Shown here: positions 39,218 to 50,280 of the stretch, in pieces
Layout of the letters: each line of letters begins with the position of its first letter
Numbering within the stretch: position 1 is the stretch's first letter
Assembly (NCBI GenBank): GCA_025558095.1
Contig: JAIVFI010000013.1
Coordinates: forward strand, 558,001-622,000
DNA from: Hyaloraphidium curvatum
Taxonomy: Eukaryota > Monoblepharomycota > Hyaloraphidiomycetes > Hyaloraphidiales > Hyaloraphidiaceae
Direction of reading: 5' to 3'
DNA length: 64,000 nucleotides
Notes under the pieces: model-generated
Told to the model about the DNA's origin: nothing
Databases searched by the model: none
Seen by the model: only the letters and a program-made list of their open reading frames with translations
Program-made: the position numbers and the translations under genes

Positions 39218-41640
39218 ATGCCGGGAGAGCCGCACAATCAGGACATCGTGCATGCGCTGCAGTCCCGTCGCAACGTGGCCGATGCCCTGAACCAGCGCAA
39301 AAAGTTCCAATACGACCGTGCCATCGCGGCGGTCGAAGCTCATCGGGGAAACATTACGCGGGCCGTGGACGTGCCGACCAAGAACATCACGAAGACGATC
39401 CTCAAAGAAATTGAAGACGTTATCAATGAGGTCAAGCCTATCGTGGTCGCGATGCCGACGCCGGCGCAGATTCAAAGGGCGCAGGCGAGAGGAGCGCCCG
39501 CGGAGTACAGGTGGGCTCCTTGACGCCATGCGGCGGGGGTCTCGTACTAAAGCTGTCGTCCGTCCGCACTTCGGGATGAAGACCGGGATACAGGACCGCG
39601 GCGTGGGCCATTCTCGTGGCCATGCGGCGAGCCTCTCTGGATCCACTATCCGCGGGTTATTTGACGAAGGACCAAATCGTCAGGCGGGCGCAACCCCTCG
39701 CGCAGCACGCTATGGTGGGCCACGGTCGCACGGGATGGATGGCCATGAAGCACACGCTGGAGCCGAAGCACCTCGTTCGGCGGGAGGCCTTGTCACGCCA
39801 CCACGGCAATTTTGGGTTGCAGAAGGACCGGTTCTACCTGACAGAAGAAGGAAAGCAGCCAGCGGAGAGCCTGGAGGACGACGAAGGGAACGGTTTGGCC
39901 TACGGTGCCGGGGGCGCGGAGAGCGAGAGCGATGTTGACCTCGACGCAGCAAGTGACGGGCCGGAGGAGCCTGGCATCGCGGGTGGACCGAACGGGCCGA
40001 CGATCTTGGACGACGAGGACTTCGATGTGGAGTACAAAGCACAGCTGCAACGTGCCATCGAAGTGTCCCGTCGGGAGGCACGTCAACGAGATAGCCCCGG
40101 ACCCTCCCGCAACGTCGGCCCTCCTCGTGAGCGCGCTTCCCGTGCCGGAACGGCGCACCCTACGCCCCCGACGACTCCGTCGCCGAGAGCCCGCATGGTT
40201 ATGTCTCCGACGCATGCCGCAGGCCAAGCTGCGCTGAAGCGTCAGATGGAATCGAAGCAGCTACGGGAAGCCCCCCCTCCCGATCCAACGAGCGAGACCA
40301 AACGAAGCAATGGGGCTGCACCTGCAGCCGCCGCGGGCAAGGCTTCAACAGTTGCTTGCGTCGTCGATTTGCGTGAGCGACTGTCCAACAAGTCGCCAAA
40401 TGACGTGTACCTGGCCGTTCGCGGCCGCCATCTGGAGCTCTTTCCCCTTGGTTCCCAGCCTGCGGTGCAAACCGGACGACGGACGTTGCCCATCGCAGAT
40501 TACCTCTGGGTTTCCTATCCTTCCGCGTCGCATTCGGGCCCTCCAGCCGAAGAGGCCGATTGGGTCGCGCTCGATCCGGAGGCGGTGCTGCTTCCCGTCG
40601 CCGTCGAGCGCAAAACTCTCGCGGACCTTGCGGGCCGCTCTCACGACCGCGATCATCTCAAGCAGCTGTCTGCCCTGTGCTCGCCCGGCATTGTCACTGC
40701 CTTGACGCACCGCATTCTGTTGGTTGAGTCGTCGGGGACCGCCGGCGTGAAGACTCTTGAGGGCCTGCGAGCCCTGGATGGAGGTCCGAATCCGGAGCCC
40801 GGCACCAAGATCACGTCACCTCAGGAGTTCTTTGCTTTGGTGTCGGACCTAATTCTGCATTCGAACGAGGCGGCGAGGCAGATCAAAGTCTTCAACACTG
40901 CCGACAACGAATCATCGTCGAGGTTCTTGGCGGCGCTTACCAAATGGATCGTGTCAAAGGGAGCATCTGCAGTCGGGTCGAGGCCCAAGCTCGGCAGCTT
41001 TGGGGCTGTCGTCGCGGGATCCCGCCCGAATGGTCCCGATCTGTCAGAACTTGGCCGGCATCCTGCTGGCGGCGCAGTGGCGCTTGCATTTGACCACAAA
41101 GTGCTGAACAAGGCGGCCGGCACGGAGCTCTGGAGCTCTAGCCTTGCGGGGCCAAAGCGTCTGTTCGTCTGCAAAGTTCAGGGCTCCCATTTTGTGAAGG
41201 CAGCAGTCCAAGCCTCCGCAACTGGGTCCCTGGAATGGATCCGTAAGACCTTTGGCCTCCCACAGGACCCGCGCGTTGTCCTGGTCGTGCAATCGCTCGA
41301 CGCCGGGGTGTCGCACTTCAATCGCTCCAAGGAGTTCCGCGCGGAGCACGATGCCGCCGGCTCTGCGTACTCTTGGCTGATCCAGCTCATGCTGGGCAAG
41401 GGCGTGCACGTGCAGCTGACGGCGAGCAAGGAAGAGACAGCCTTGTTCGTGGCCGCGCTTGCTAGGAACATTGGACGCGCGTTGGAAGTGCATGCCGTTG
41501 CCCACGCGGCGCCCGCTGCCGCAGCTCGCGAAGATAGGATGGATGAAGACGAGGTGCAGATCGTCTCGGAGAGGCCTGCGACCGCTAACCGCTCGCCTCC
41601 TCGAGCACCATCAAAGGCGGCACCAATCGTCATTGATTGA
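39218..41640 (+). CDS. MUS81: MUS81 structure-specific endonuclease subunit
   Basis: Exons 39218-39510 and 39594-41640 around an 83-nt GTGGGC...ATACAG intron; 2340 nt, 779 residues. Residues ~1-95 match the N-terminal helix-hairpin-helix region (NQDIVHALQSRR..., KKFQYDRAIAAVEAH). The splice creates YRTAWAILVAMRRAS, leading into the MUS81 winged helix (GYLTKDQIVRRAQPL...GWMAMKHTL...LVRREALSRHHGNFGLQKDRFYLTEEGKQ). The ERCC4 nuclease core is at ~330-460 with DLRER and VAVERKTLADLAGRSHDRDHLKQ (ERKxxxD). The acidic, Pro-rich linker is unusually long, and the C-terminal tail after the HhH region ends in VQIVSERP. It would cut branched DNA with an EME1 partner. A GATT tandem repeat spans the stop codon. 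Confidence 0.88.
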
Positions 41641-41655
41641 TTGATTGATCATCTT
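41636..41655. repeat. GATT tetranucleotide repeat at the MUS81 stop codon
   Basis: Four GATT-like units (attgattgattgattgatc) overlap the MUS81 TGA at 41638-41640, a small microsatellite. Confidence 0.7.
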
Positions 41656-41688
41656 GACACTTCATTTCTATGTCAGTTCAACGAAAAT

Positions 41689-43324
41689 CTATACCACCTC
41701 TGCCTTCTTCTCTTCTTTCGAGCCGTCCGCTGCCCCGACGTGCACGTCCGACTCCTCCACTTTCGGCGCCTTCCACCTCAAATTCCCCTTGGCATCCAGC
41801 AGCAACCACGTCCCCATGGCGGCCGTACCGAACGCGAGGGCGGTGTAGCCCACGGCGTACCATCCGCCGTGGACCCAGGCCTGGACGCCGACCACGGAGC
41901 CGATGCTCATTCCGCAGAAGCCAATGACCTGAGCACACGAACAGTCAGTTCCAAAACTGGCTGCGAGCAGCAAGAAAACCAACCATGTACACGCTGTTGA
42001 GCCGCGATCGCGCCTTTGCATTCAGCGCGAACACCCGCACCTGGTTCGGCAGATGGATCATCTGGAGCGACAGTTCGCCGATGAGGGTGCCGATGACCAC
42101 AGCCCAGACGCCCAGCGGCGCCGTAGGCGTGAGGAACGCCCAGGCCAGCAGGAGCCCTGCAATGCCGCTCCCGATAAGAGGCATGGGTCCGATGCGGTCC
42201 GCGAGCGCGCCGACTCCCGACGTGAAGAGCATGCCGGCGATGCCGATGATGGAAAACAGTCCGATGATGCTCGGAGAGTAGGAGTAGGGCGGGTTCGAAA
42301 GGAGGAAGGTGAGCGTCGTCCAATACAAAGAGAAGACGGCGAAGGCGAAAAGGGAGATGAAGGAGGATTGGAGGAGCGCCGGTTGCGTCCTCGCAAGGGT
42401 GACCAAGCTCCAGAGGAGCTTCGGGTAACTGATGTTGGCGTTGTTGGCCGGCGTTTTGGGCAGCAAGATCCAAAAGAGGACCAGCATGGAGAAGTTGAGA
42501 ATGCCGGCGCCCCAGAACACGCTGTTGGTTGCAAGAGCATTCAGCGAACCTGGCTCAGTGCGGAATTGGGGTACTCACATTCTCCAGCTGAAGTACTGGG
42601 TCACGATGCCCGAAATCAGGCGGCCGAGGAGCGAACCGACTTTCATTCCCGTCAACACGATGCCCATCATCAATCCCCGACGCGCCGGCGGCGCAATGTC
42701 GGCCGCGAAAGGCATAAGAATTTGCGGCGTCACGGTCGTCAGGCCGATGAAGAAAGCAAACACTTGGAACATCACGAGGTTAACCGACAACCCGCGAACG
42801 ACGTTGATGACGCTCGTGATTGCCGTGAGGGTCAGCATGAGGGGTTTGCGCGGGAGCAGGTCCCCAAGGGGCGTGAGGAAGATGAGGCCCGTGGCGTATC
42901 CCCCTTGTTCGAGCGATACCACGGAGCCCACTTCGGCGTCCGTGGCGTTGAAGTCCCGCTTGAGAGCGTACAGGATCGGCTGCGTAAGGTAAAGGTTGGC
43001 GACGGTAATGGCGCCGCCAAAGGCGAAGAGGAGCGCCAGCCCGAAACCCATGACGACGGCGGGCTGCTCCGGGGCCGGCGCGGGAGCAGGCGGCTCCTCC
43101 ATGCGCGGGTACTCGTCCAGGATGTCAATCTCCCCTCCTTTATGCGAGCTCGGGTCGCCGTGGCCGACGGCTTCTTGGTCGCCGCCGTTCCGATCCTCAG
43201 GCGCAGCATCGCCGGCCGTCTGGCCTCCCAAAGACGGCGTCGACGCGCGGTCCAGAGTCGTTTCGGCGTCCGCCGCTGCGGCCTCGGCCGGCCTGGCGTC
43301 GGCGTCTCCCGAGCCGTCGGCCAT
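41689..43324 (-). CDS. MFS transporter (bacterial-type efflux subgroup)
   Basis: Exons 43324-42579, 42521-41984 and 41928-41689; introns of 57 nt (GTGAGT...AACAG) and 55 nt (GTTGGT...CTCAG); 507 residues. An ~85-residue acidic N-terminal tail precedes twelve helices. Motifs: LTPLGDLLPRKPLM in the loop 2-3 position, TPQILMPFAADIAPPARRGLMMGIVLTG and YFSWRIVFWGAGILNFSML. The pattern resembles sugar or drug efflux carriers of the YnfM/AraJ kind that occur in bacteria and some fungi. Splice joins NSVYMVIGFCGMS and SWRIVFWG restore helices. Substrate unknown. Confidence 0.85.
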
Positions 43325-43615
43325 GGGGACACCGAGGGCGCGGGAACGGGGGCAGAATCGCGGGGATCCAGGCGGCCACGTGCAGTCCCTGTCCAGAAAT
43401 TCGAGTAGCGATGGCTTCAGCGAGGAGCCAGGCAGAGGGCCGAGTGAGTGGTGGCCGCGGGGCAAAGTGGAGCCGCCGCGGAGCCGCCCGCCGCCCTTGC
43501 CACCTCTCTCGCACCATCGATCGATCCGCTCGCGTGCTGCTCGTGCGCAGCAATCCATAAAAGGTATCGCGTCTTCCTTGGACCCATAAGCTACATAAGC
43601 ATGTCATCCGCGCCC

Positions 43616-46258
43616 TCAACCCGCGAGCGCATAAACCGCCTGGCACGCCGCGACCACGGCCGCGACGGCCGCCAGCCTCCTCACCATCCCCGCCTCGCCC
43701 CCCTTGATCCCCGCCCCCGTGACCCAGTCCACCGCGGCCCCGTTCGCCCGCCCCGCCGCCTCGCAGGTCCACAGGAAGAACCCCGTGGCCGCGGCCAGGT
43801 TGCCCCAGAAGGCGCCGGGCCCGGGCCAGAAGGCCAGGATCGCGCGGGTGTCCATGGCCAGCCAGACGTGGAACTGCAGGATGAAGGTCTCGAGCGAGAT
43901 CTTGCCCACCCACGCGGCGAACACCGAGTGCGACCGGCGCAGCGCCGCCGTCGCGTTGCGCAGGGCGCAGTACCCCAGGATCGGAAGCAGCGAGGCCCAA
44001 GGGTGCCGCGTGTTGTAGTCGAACTTGTCCTTGCTGGCGTACCAGACGCCCAGCCACGCCAGCATGCACAGGGCGCCGCCCACCAGCGCCGCGCGGACCG
44101 TCACCAGGCCGTTGTCCAGGCCGTTGGAGAGGGGGGTGAGCGAGATCAGCGCGCACATGCGCTCCCAGTTGATCGTGGCCCATGCTACCGCCACGCCGAG
44201 CAGCGGGGCCCAGCAGTCCAGCGCGACGCGGAAGCACCATTCCCTTGCGTCCCAGTCGATGCCCAAGGAGCGCAGGGCGGCGAACGCCGCCACGACGAGG
44301 CGGGTGTCGGCCGCGTGGAGGTACCACGTCACGCCCCAGACCACGGCGCACTTGGCGAGGAGCACGGGGAGGCGGTCGTTGTACTTGCTGGCCGGCCAGA
44401 AGGCGAGCCAGATGGCGACAAAGTAGAGCGAGACGAGCGGCGAGAAATAGTAGCCCAGGAAAGGGGCGTCGAGGACGTACGCGAGCAGGATGGGGAGCAG
44501 GTTCAGCCGCAAGAGGAGGTTGACGAGCCGGGAGAGGGGGAACTGCTTCTTGGTCAGGAAATAGCTCGCGTGGCCGTACCTGGAGCGTCGAAGGTCAGCA
44601 CGAAGGCGCGCCGTGCTCGGCATCGAGCGACCCACCCCGTCATGAACAGATACGCGCCCACCAGCACCCTCACCACGGCGTAAACCCACCCCACCTTGCT
44701 GGTCCCCGTGTAATGGTACACCAGGATGGCCACCTGCATCCACCCCCGCCACTCCTCGGTCTGGTCCCGGTTCAGGAACCCCGCGTCGCGCTGCTTCGCC
44801 TCGGGCGCGGATTTCCACGTGAGCGCCGCGGGGATGCCCGACAGCGCGAGGATGATGGCAAGGCGAGGGACCGAGACGAGCTTGGGCGCCGCGGCGAGCC
44901 ACGGCGTGCGGTCGGCAAGGAGACTGCCCATGACGGGGACGAGGAAGTCAAAGAGGCCGTGCCCGAGCTTGGGGGGAAGCCAGGAGAGCGAGGACGGCGG
45001 AGGATGGTTGGCGCGGGAGACTTGGCGGGGGGCGGATCAGAACGAGACGGGTGGGAGGAGCGAGATGCGACCTACCGAGAAAGCCCGCGGCACCCAGAGC
45101 GAGCAGCACAAGGATGCTCAGAATCTGCCCCCCTTTCCAGCCACCTCCGGCGCCGCACACGCTGCTCTTGCCGTTGACCCCGGCAAGCACGCGTCGGTTG
45201 CAAAGATGGTTGAGGAAGTAGTCCGCGGTCCCGCGCACCAGAACGGGGGAGTAGTGCAGCCCGTCCGTGGTCGCTTCCAGGCGCCCGCTGGCTTCGAGCG
45301 CGATGCCCCGGTCGAGGAGGTCCTTCCACGTCCAGGGCAAGTGGACGGAAGGCTGCACCGGCAGCTGGTCGGCCCGCAGCGCGGCCGCCAGCTCGTCGAT
45401 CTTTGCGTTGGTCATGGTCCGCCGCCGCTCCTCGTTCAGCTTGAACGGCTGCACGTGCCCGGGCGGCCAGAAGTAGAGGGCGCTTTCGGCCGCGACGGGC
45501 GACTGCGCTAGCGCGTCCCGCGTGGCCTTGAGCAGGGCCAAGTACAAGGGCATGGCCGCGTCGGGCTCGTAGCGCAGAAACCACAGACCGTGGCTGGCAA
45601 TCACAACGGTGCGCCGGTCCGTTTGCGCGGCCCGGGCCAGCACCTTGGGCAGCGTGATGTTGCCGAACGGGTCCCAGTCGAACTTGATCCTGCCCGTGCC
45701 CACGTCCCGGTAAAAGTCCTGGTGCTTGCCGTACGTAATCTTCTCCTCGCCCTTTTGCAGCGTCCGCGAAGCGACGTCGAGCATGAGCTCGCGGGCGCGC
45801 GAGTCGCCGACAAAGTGCCACTCCGTGTTTTCGACGCAGGCGGCAATGTCCTTGCCGGTGTACGCGTGCAGCACGCCCGAGTTCTGCGGCACGTAGAAGG
45901 TGCCCGCCGGCGGGCCCTGGCTCGGCGAGATTTCCCAGGCGCCCCCGCCGTCGACCAGGTCGGGGCACGAGCGCAGCGACGAGAGCGGGCCGGGTGCCAG
46001 CGGGAAGAGCCGCAGCACAGCGAGCAGCGCGGCAAAGGCGAGCGAGGCGCGCGAGAGCACCGCGGGGAGGACGTTGAGGGCGCGCTCGAGCGGCGTCGGC
46101 GTCGGGGCCGCGGCGGTGACGGGCGCGGGCAGCACCGCCGACGCGTCCGCCGCCTCGCCCCGCGGCGGCGCTGCCTTGGGCTCGGCCGCCTCGACCAGCG
46201 GGACGGATTCCTCGCGCGGCGCGGGCACCGGCGACCCCTCGCGCGCGTGGGACGCCAT
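43616..46258 (-). CDS. Cas1-like polysaccharide O-acetyltransferase
   Basis: Exons 46258-45076, 45020-44636 and 44579-43616; introns 55 nt (GTAGGT...CCAAG) and 56 nt (GTGGGT...CCAG); 2532 nt, 843 residues. An N-terminal Pro/Ala tail and one membrane helix lead to a luminal PC-esterase/SGNH-like domain with HFVGDSRARELM (GDS) and DGLHYSP (DxxH). The second half is the multi-helix Cas1 acyltransferase domain: EEWRGWMQVAILVYHYTG, MTGYGHASYFLTKKQF and ISLETFILQFHVWLA. Fungal Cas1 O-acetylates capsule or cell-wall polysaccharides in the Golgi; the same is likely here. Its neighbourhood to 59 kb holds further glycan-related genes. Splices restore FMTGYGHAS and PPKLGHGLFDF, confirming the model. Confidence 0.88.
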
Positions 46259-46393
46259 TGTTTGGGCAGGGACAGAAGAGCGTTTGCGCCGGGCGGGCGC
46301 CCCGCGACGCCCCCGCTCAACGTCCTTGATCAAACGGGACTCCGTTTGCAGAACGGCTGGCTACTCCCCGGATTCGATTCTGTTTGGAGCAGG

Positions 46394-46933
46394 CTACGGA
46401 CGGTCCTCGACGCCAATGTCCTCGTTCCACACCCCCGGTTTCTCGGCGATGAACTTGTTCATCAAGTCCTTGCACTCGGCCAGGTCCAAGTTGATGACCT
46501 CGACGCCCCGAGAGCGCAGCAGGTCTTCGCCGCCCACGAACGTCGCGTTCTCGCCCATGACCACCCGGGGGATGCCGTAGAGCATGATCGCGCCCATGCA
46601 CATGTCGCAGGGGCTCAACGTCGTGTACATTGTCGCCCTCTTGTAGCTGCACGCCAACGACAAAGACGAAATCAACGAGAATGAGCCGGAAGTTTCGGTC
46701 TGGCCAGGAAGCGACGCCCACACGCTCGCCGGCAGCCTCCCCGCGTTCTCCAGCGCGTCCGTCTCGCCGTGCCGGATGGCCGAATCCATCTGCACCCGCT
46801 TGTTGTACCCCGAAGCCAGCACGGTTCCGTCCGCGACCAAGCACGCTCCGATGGGCACGCCGCCTTGGGACGCGCCCTCGCGTGCGGCATCGATTGCCTT
46901 CTGCATGAATGCGAGGTCTTCGGGGCGGGCCAT
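46394..46933 (-). CDS. FCY1: Cytosine deaminase (Fcy1 type)
   Basis: Exons 46933-46722 and 46646-46394 around a 75-nt GTGGGC...GTGCAG intron; 154 residues, close to the yeast enzyme. The intron is a multiple of three without a stop, so unspliced RNA stays open, but only the spliced join LPASVYKRATMYTTLSPC matches the family. Zinc site: RHGETDALENAG (His, Glu) and SPCDMCMGA (two Cys). C-terminus FIAEKPGVWNEDIG is typical of the fungal enzyme. It deaminates cytosine to uracil for pyrimidine salvage. Divergent to fructose-bisphosphatase across 235 bp. Confidence 0.9.
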   Translation of the reverse strand: MARPEDLAFMQKAIDAAREGASQGGVPIGACLVADGTVLASGYNKRVQMDSAIRHGETDALENAGRLPASVWASLPGQTETSGSFSLISSLSLACSYKRATMYTTLSPCDMCMGAIMLYGIPRVVMGENATFVGGEDLLRSRGVEVINLDLAECKDLMNKFIAEKPGVWNEDIGVEDRP

Positions 46934-47168
46934 GTCCGTCGCCGAGGGGGGAGCTGGCAAAGAAACGCGACAAAAAGAGTCTTTGGAACCGCAGATAGAA
47001 GAGGAGACGCTTTCCGGCTCGAGACACGAGGTGTGACTCGCTCGATCCCGGGGACGCGATCGACCGACACGGCGACAGGGTCATCCTCCCTGACCCCGAA
47101 TCCCGGCCCTCGAGCAGCGAATCCCGGCCGCCGCGCCTCCCTTTCGGAATCCATCCCCTCCCGCCGCG
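46934..47168. promoter_or_regulatory. Divergent promoter, cytosine deaminase / fructose-bisphosphatase
   Basis: 235 bp between two divergent start codons, so both promoters must lie here. No TATA or known box stands out. Confidence 0.4.
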
Positions 47169-48179
47169 ATGCGCGGCCCCCGCCTCGCGCAGCACCTCGC
47201 GGAATCGCAGCGCCGCACCCCCGGCGCCTCCGGCTCCCTGACCATGCTCCTGAACGACATCGCGTCGGCCTGCAAGGCCATCGGCCACGAGGTCAACCGC
47301 GGCGCGCTCAACGGCAACCTGGACGTCGCGGGAACGGAGAACGTGCAGGGGGAGGTGCAGAAGAAGCTGGACGTGCTTTCGGACGAGATTTTTGTCAACG
47401 AGCTGGCCTGGACGGGCAGGTTGGCGGCCATGGCGAGCGAGGAGCACGAGAAGATCCTGCCCATCCCGCCCGAGTACCCGCGCGGCAAGTACCTCGTCGC
47501 CTTCGACCCGCTGGACGGCTCCTCCAACATCGAGGTCAACCTCTCCGTGGGCACCATCTTTTCCGTCCTGCGCGCGCCCGACGGACGGGAACCCACCGCG
47601 GAGGACTTTCTCCGCCCGGGGACGGAGCAGGTCGCCGCCGGGTTCTGCATCTACGGCCCCACCACCATGCTCGTGCTCACCACGGGCCACGGCGTGGACG
47701 GCTTCACCCTCGACCGCGACGTGGGCGATTTCGTGCTCACGCACCCGGGCATCCGCATCCCCGAGGACACGGCCGAGGTGGCCGTCAACGTTTCCAACCG
47801 CCGGCTGTGGGAGGAGCCCATGCGGCGCTACGTGGACGAGTGCTTCGCAGGGACCGAGGGCGGCCGCGAAAAGGCGTTCAACATGCGGTGGCTGGCGAGC
47901 ATGGTCGCCGAGGTGTACCGGATCCTCATGCGGGGCGGGATTTTCGCGTATCCGATGGACGAGCGGCTCAAGGACAAGGGGGGCAGGCTCCGGCTGCTGT
48001 ACGAGGCCAATCCGATGGCCTTCATCGTGGAGCAGGCGGGAGGGGCGGCGTCGACGGGGAGGGAGAGGATCATGGGAGTGGTGCCGGGGAGCGTGCACCA
48101 GAGGGTGCCGGTGGTGCTGGGGTCCAAGAACGAGGTGGAGCGGATCGTTAGATACCACCTGGAGGCGGAATCGGGCTGA
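47169..48179 (+). CDS. FBP1: Fructose-1,6-bisphosphatase, class I
   Basis: Single exon, 336 residues. Metal and substrate motifs are all present: [75 protein letters not shown] and the active-site signature [15 protein letters not shown]. It hydrolyses fructose-1,6-bisphosphate in gluconeogenesis. Full length for the family; start at the ATG in ccgcgATGcgc, followed by the usual [16 protein letters not shown]. The best conserved gene of the window. Confidence 0.95.
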   Translation: MRGPRLAQHLAESQRRTPGASGSLTMLLNDIASACKAIGHEVNRGALNGNLDVAGTENVQGEVQKKLDVLSDEIFVNELAWTGRLAAMASEEHEKILPIPPEYPRGKYLVAFDPLDGSSNIEVNLSVGTIFSVLRAPDGREPTAEDFLRPGTEQVAAGFCIYGPTTMLVLTTGHGVDGFTLDRDVGDFVLTHPGIRIPEDTAEVAVNVSNRRLWEEPMRRYVDECFAGTEGGREKAFNMRWLASMVAEVYRILMRGGIFAYPMDERLKDKGGRLRLLYEANPMAFIVEQAGGAASTGRERIMGVVPGSVHQRVPVVLGSKNEVERIVRYHLEAESG

Positions 48180-48506
48180 AAAAAAAACAGTACAAGGTGA
48201 AGGTGTTCCGGGGCCGGTTCCTGGGTTCGTGGTGGACTTCGGGGTGCTGCCTGAGGACCTTCCTCGTGACCGTGTTTACCCTGTTGATTGGGCTCTGGTC
48301 GATCCTGCGGGGGTCCGCGTTCTTCTCGCTGGACTCGATCTGCCCGACGCGGTGATCCGGTGCCGGCTGCGGTTCGCGGACAGGGCAGGGCCGAAAGACA
48401 GTCGGCGGCGTGGCGATTGAATGTCGAGCGGTGGCAGCCGACCACGGAGGCCAGGAATGCAAAACCGGGGTTCAGATTCATCGCCGCGTACGCAGGCATC
48501 AGTACA
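48180..48506. other. Convergent intergenic region
   Basis: 327 bp between convergent stops of fructose-bisphosphatase and the next gene. An A8 run directly follows the bisphosphatase stop and may belong to its 3' UTR. No gene seen. Confidence 0.4.
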
Positions 48507-49418
48507 TCATGGAACGGCGTAGCTCGCCGCCAGCACCGCCAACCCCCGCTCGGCCTCGCACTTGACGGGGTGGTACAGCTTCCCCGGCCCAACCGTCCCG
48601 TTGCCCAACTCCGCGAGCCTTTCCAGCGACTTGGGCTCCAGCAAAGGGCCCCAGTGGCCGTTCTTGTAGGTCCCGATCATATTCGGATCGAAGGGGGCGA
48701 AGGAGCAGTCGGGGTCGCGGTCGCACACGGCACCGGCCAGCGCCTCGTGGTGTCCCCTGGCCCCTGCTTCCACCGCGGCGAGGATGTTGGTCGCCAACCG
48801 CCGCGAGACGCGGGACACGGCCCAGTAGAACTGCGTCAGGTTGCGGCCCCCCGCGGGGTCGAGGCACGGCACCTCGCCGGGCAGCACGCACGAGGGCGCC
48901 CACCACCACGATTCCGGGGTCGAATGGGAGTCCCAATTGCCGGTGGCGTCGGCTGGGGAACCCCTGTGCCCGCCGAAAAAGTCCTCCCACTTTCCGGTGA
49001 AGAGCGCATCGTGCTCGACGAGCCAGGCGTGGTCGTGGTCGCTGGCGCGGAGCCACCGGAGGAAGTCCCGCTTGGAGTCGCCCGAGTAGGAGCGGAAGTG
49101 GGTCCAGTTGCCGACGGCGACGGGCAGCGCGGCGGGGTTAATGAACTGCACGCCGCGGGCACGCAGCCGCGCGAGGAGCGTCCGCGACACGTTTGCCACG
49201 CCGACGAGCGCGAGCACGGGGTGCGCCGGGCCGGCCGTGGCTGCTAACTGCAGCAAAGTGCCCGCCGAGCACGAATCGAGCGTCCCGGCCACAAACACCG
49301 CGGGCTCCGCGGGGCGCGGGTCGCCGCCAGTCCGCGCGAGGGACCCGGCGGCGCCCGCAGCGAGCACGCCGAGCGCCACGCCGCACGCAAGGGTAGCGAG
49401 CGTGCAAGCTCTACGCAT
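48507..49418 (-). CDS. Signal-anchored secretory-pathway protein, glycosyltransferase-like (intact copy)
   Basis: Single exon, 303 residues from MRRACTLATL (ATG 49416-49418). The N-terminal hydrophobic stretch ACTLATLACGVALGVLAAGAAG is a signal peptide or type II anchor. The lumen-facing part has FVAGTLDSCSAGTLLQLAATAG, a central WLVEHDALFTGKWEDFFGG that could carry a metal-binding acidic motif of a nucleotide-sugar transferase, and two N-glycosylation-like sites (NLT, NGT). The C-terminus GPGKLYHPVKCEAERGLAVLAASYAVP recurs in two degraded copies at 50092-50264 and 58469-59147. I do not recognise a named family; the transferase idea rests on that motif and on glycan genes nearby. Confidence 0.65.
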   Translation of the reverse strand: MRRACTLATLACGVALGVLAAGAAGSLARTGGDPRPAEPAVFVAGTLDSCSAGTLLQLAATAGPAHPVLALVGVANVSRTLLARLRARGVQFINPAALPVAVGNWTHFRSYSGDSKRDFLRWLRASDHDHAWLVEHDALFTGKWEDFFGGHRGSPADATGNWDSHSTPESWWWAPSCVLPGEVPCLDPAGGRNLTQFYWAVSRVSRRLATNILAAVEAGARGHHEALAGAVCDRDPDCSFAPFDPNMIGTYKNGHWGPLLEPKSLERLAELGNGTVGPGKLYHPVKCEAERGLAVLAASYAVP

Positions 49419-49597
49419 TCGGCCCCGGTCGGGCAACGCGAAACAAGGGCAGGGGTGCCGCGAGTTTGGTTATTTGGGGGGGATGCTGCACGACCCCTCT
49501 TCCTTCCCCGCCCTTCCTCACGTCTAGCCCACACCCACCACCACTCCGCTACATCGAAGCAGAAGCCCGATTCCTTGCGTGAACGAATAGATACGAA

Positions 49598-49950
49598 GCA
49601 TTCTGACGCCGCCCCGCACCGCATCCCCTTGTACCCCTCCCACGCCCTCACGGCCTGCACGGCGCCCCACGTCCGCCTCCACGGCCAGCAGCAGCGCCCC
49701 CAACCTCGCGCACTTCCCCTCCGGCCCCTCCCACGCCCCGCAGTCCCACCCCCTGCCCAGGATCCGCGCCAGCTCGCACGCCTCCCTCGGGTCTCGCACG
49801 CCTCCCTCGGGTCCGCGACCTTGCGCGCCGACAGCGCCAGCAGCCCTGGCCCTCGTATCGTGCCCCAGGTCCGTATCCGCGTCCACCCGCGCCCGCTTGT
49901 CCCCCAACAGAGCCTTCTACCCCCCCCTTGATGTCGATCTTCCACCCCGC
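49598..49950 (-). pseudogene. Duplicated C-terminal fragment of the GT14-like gene
   Basis: The minus strand matches the last ~110 codons of the gene at 53207-55849 (GWKIDIKGG..., KVADP-EACELA, WEGYKGMRC) with frameshifts and a small internal tandem duplication (gcacgcctccctcgggtc twice). Only the tail of the parent is present, so it cannot be functional. It joins directly to the next fragment at about 49950. Confidence 0.65.
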
Positions 49951-50264
49951 AGTTCACCAATCGGAGAAAGCCTGGAAATGCGATGTATGCGGCGATACGA
50001 GCGGACGCCGGGACTTTACACCCGGTGCTACAAGCCGGAAACTAGGAAGTCCGGGTACCGTCCATATCGGCGCATCAGGCCCGCAAAACCGTCACGGGAC
50101 GGCGTAGCTCGCCGCCAGCACCGCCAGGCTCCGCTCGCCCTCGCACTTGACGGGGTGGTACAGCTTCCCCGGCCCGACCGTCGCCTTCCCGAGCGCCGCG
50201 AGCCCCTCCAGCGACATGGGCTCCAGAAACGGGCCCTAGTGCCCATAGCTGTACGTCCCGCCAA
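49949..50264. repeat. Arm A of an inverted duplication (partner 58976-59290)
   Basis: Reverse complement of this segment aligns with 58976-59290 across the C-terminal coding part and about 160 bp beyond the stop (for example gatgcgccgatatggacg and atcgccgcatacatcgcatt are shared). Identity looks roughly nine in ten by eye. Confidence 0.75.
50092..50264 (-). pseudogene. C-terminal fragment of the glycosyltransferase-like secretory family
   Basis: Reads TYSYGH-stop-GPFLEPMSLEGLAALGKATVGPG...LAASYAVP-stop. The tryptophan of the GHWGP motif has become TAG (50236-50238). No sequence upstream of this point matches the rest of the gene. Clear relic of the family at 48507-49418. Confidence 0.8.
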
Positions 50265-50280
50265 GGCGACGCACTGGGCT

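Noticed and set aside
46317-48158. 613-codon minus-strand frame opposite fructose-bisphosphatase
   Set aside because: Antisense to a highly conserved enzyme and to cytosine-deaminase exons; composition is His/Arg/Gly shadow sequence.
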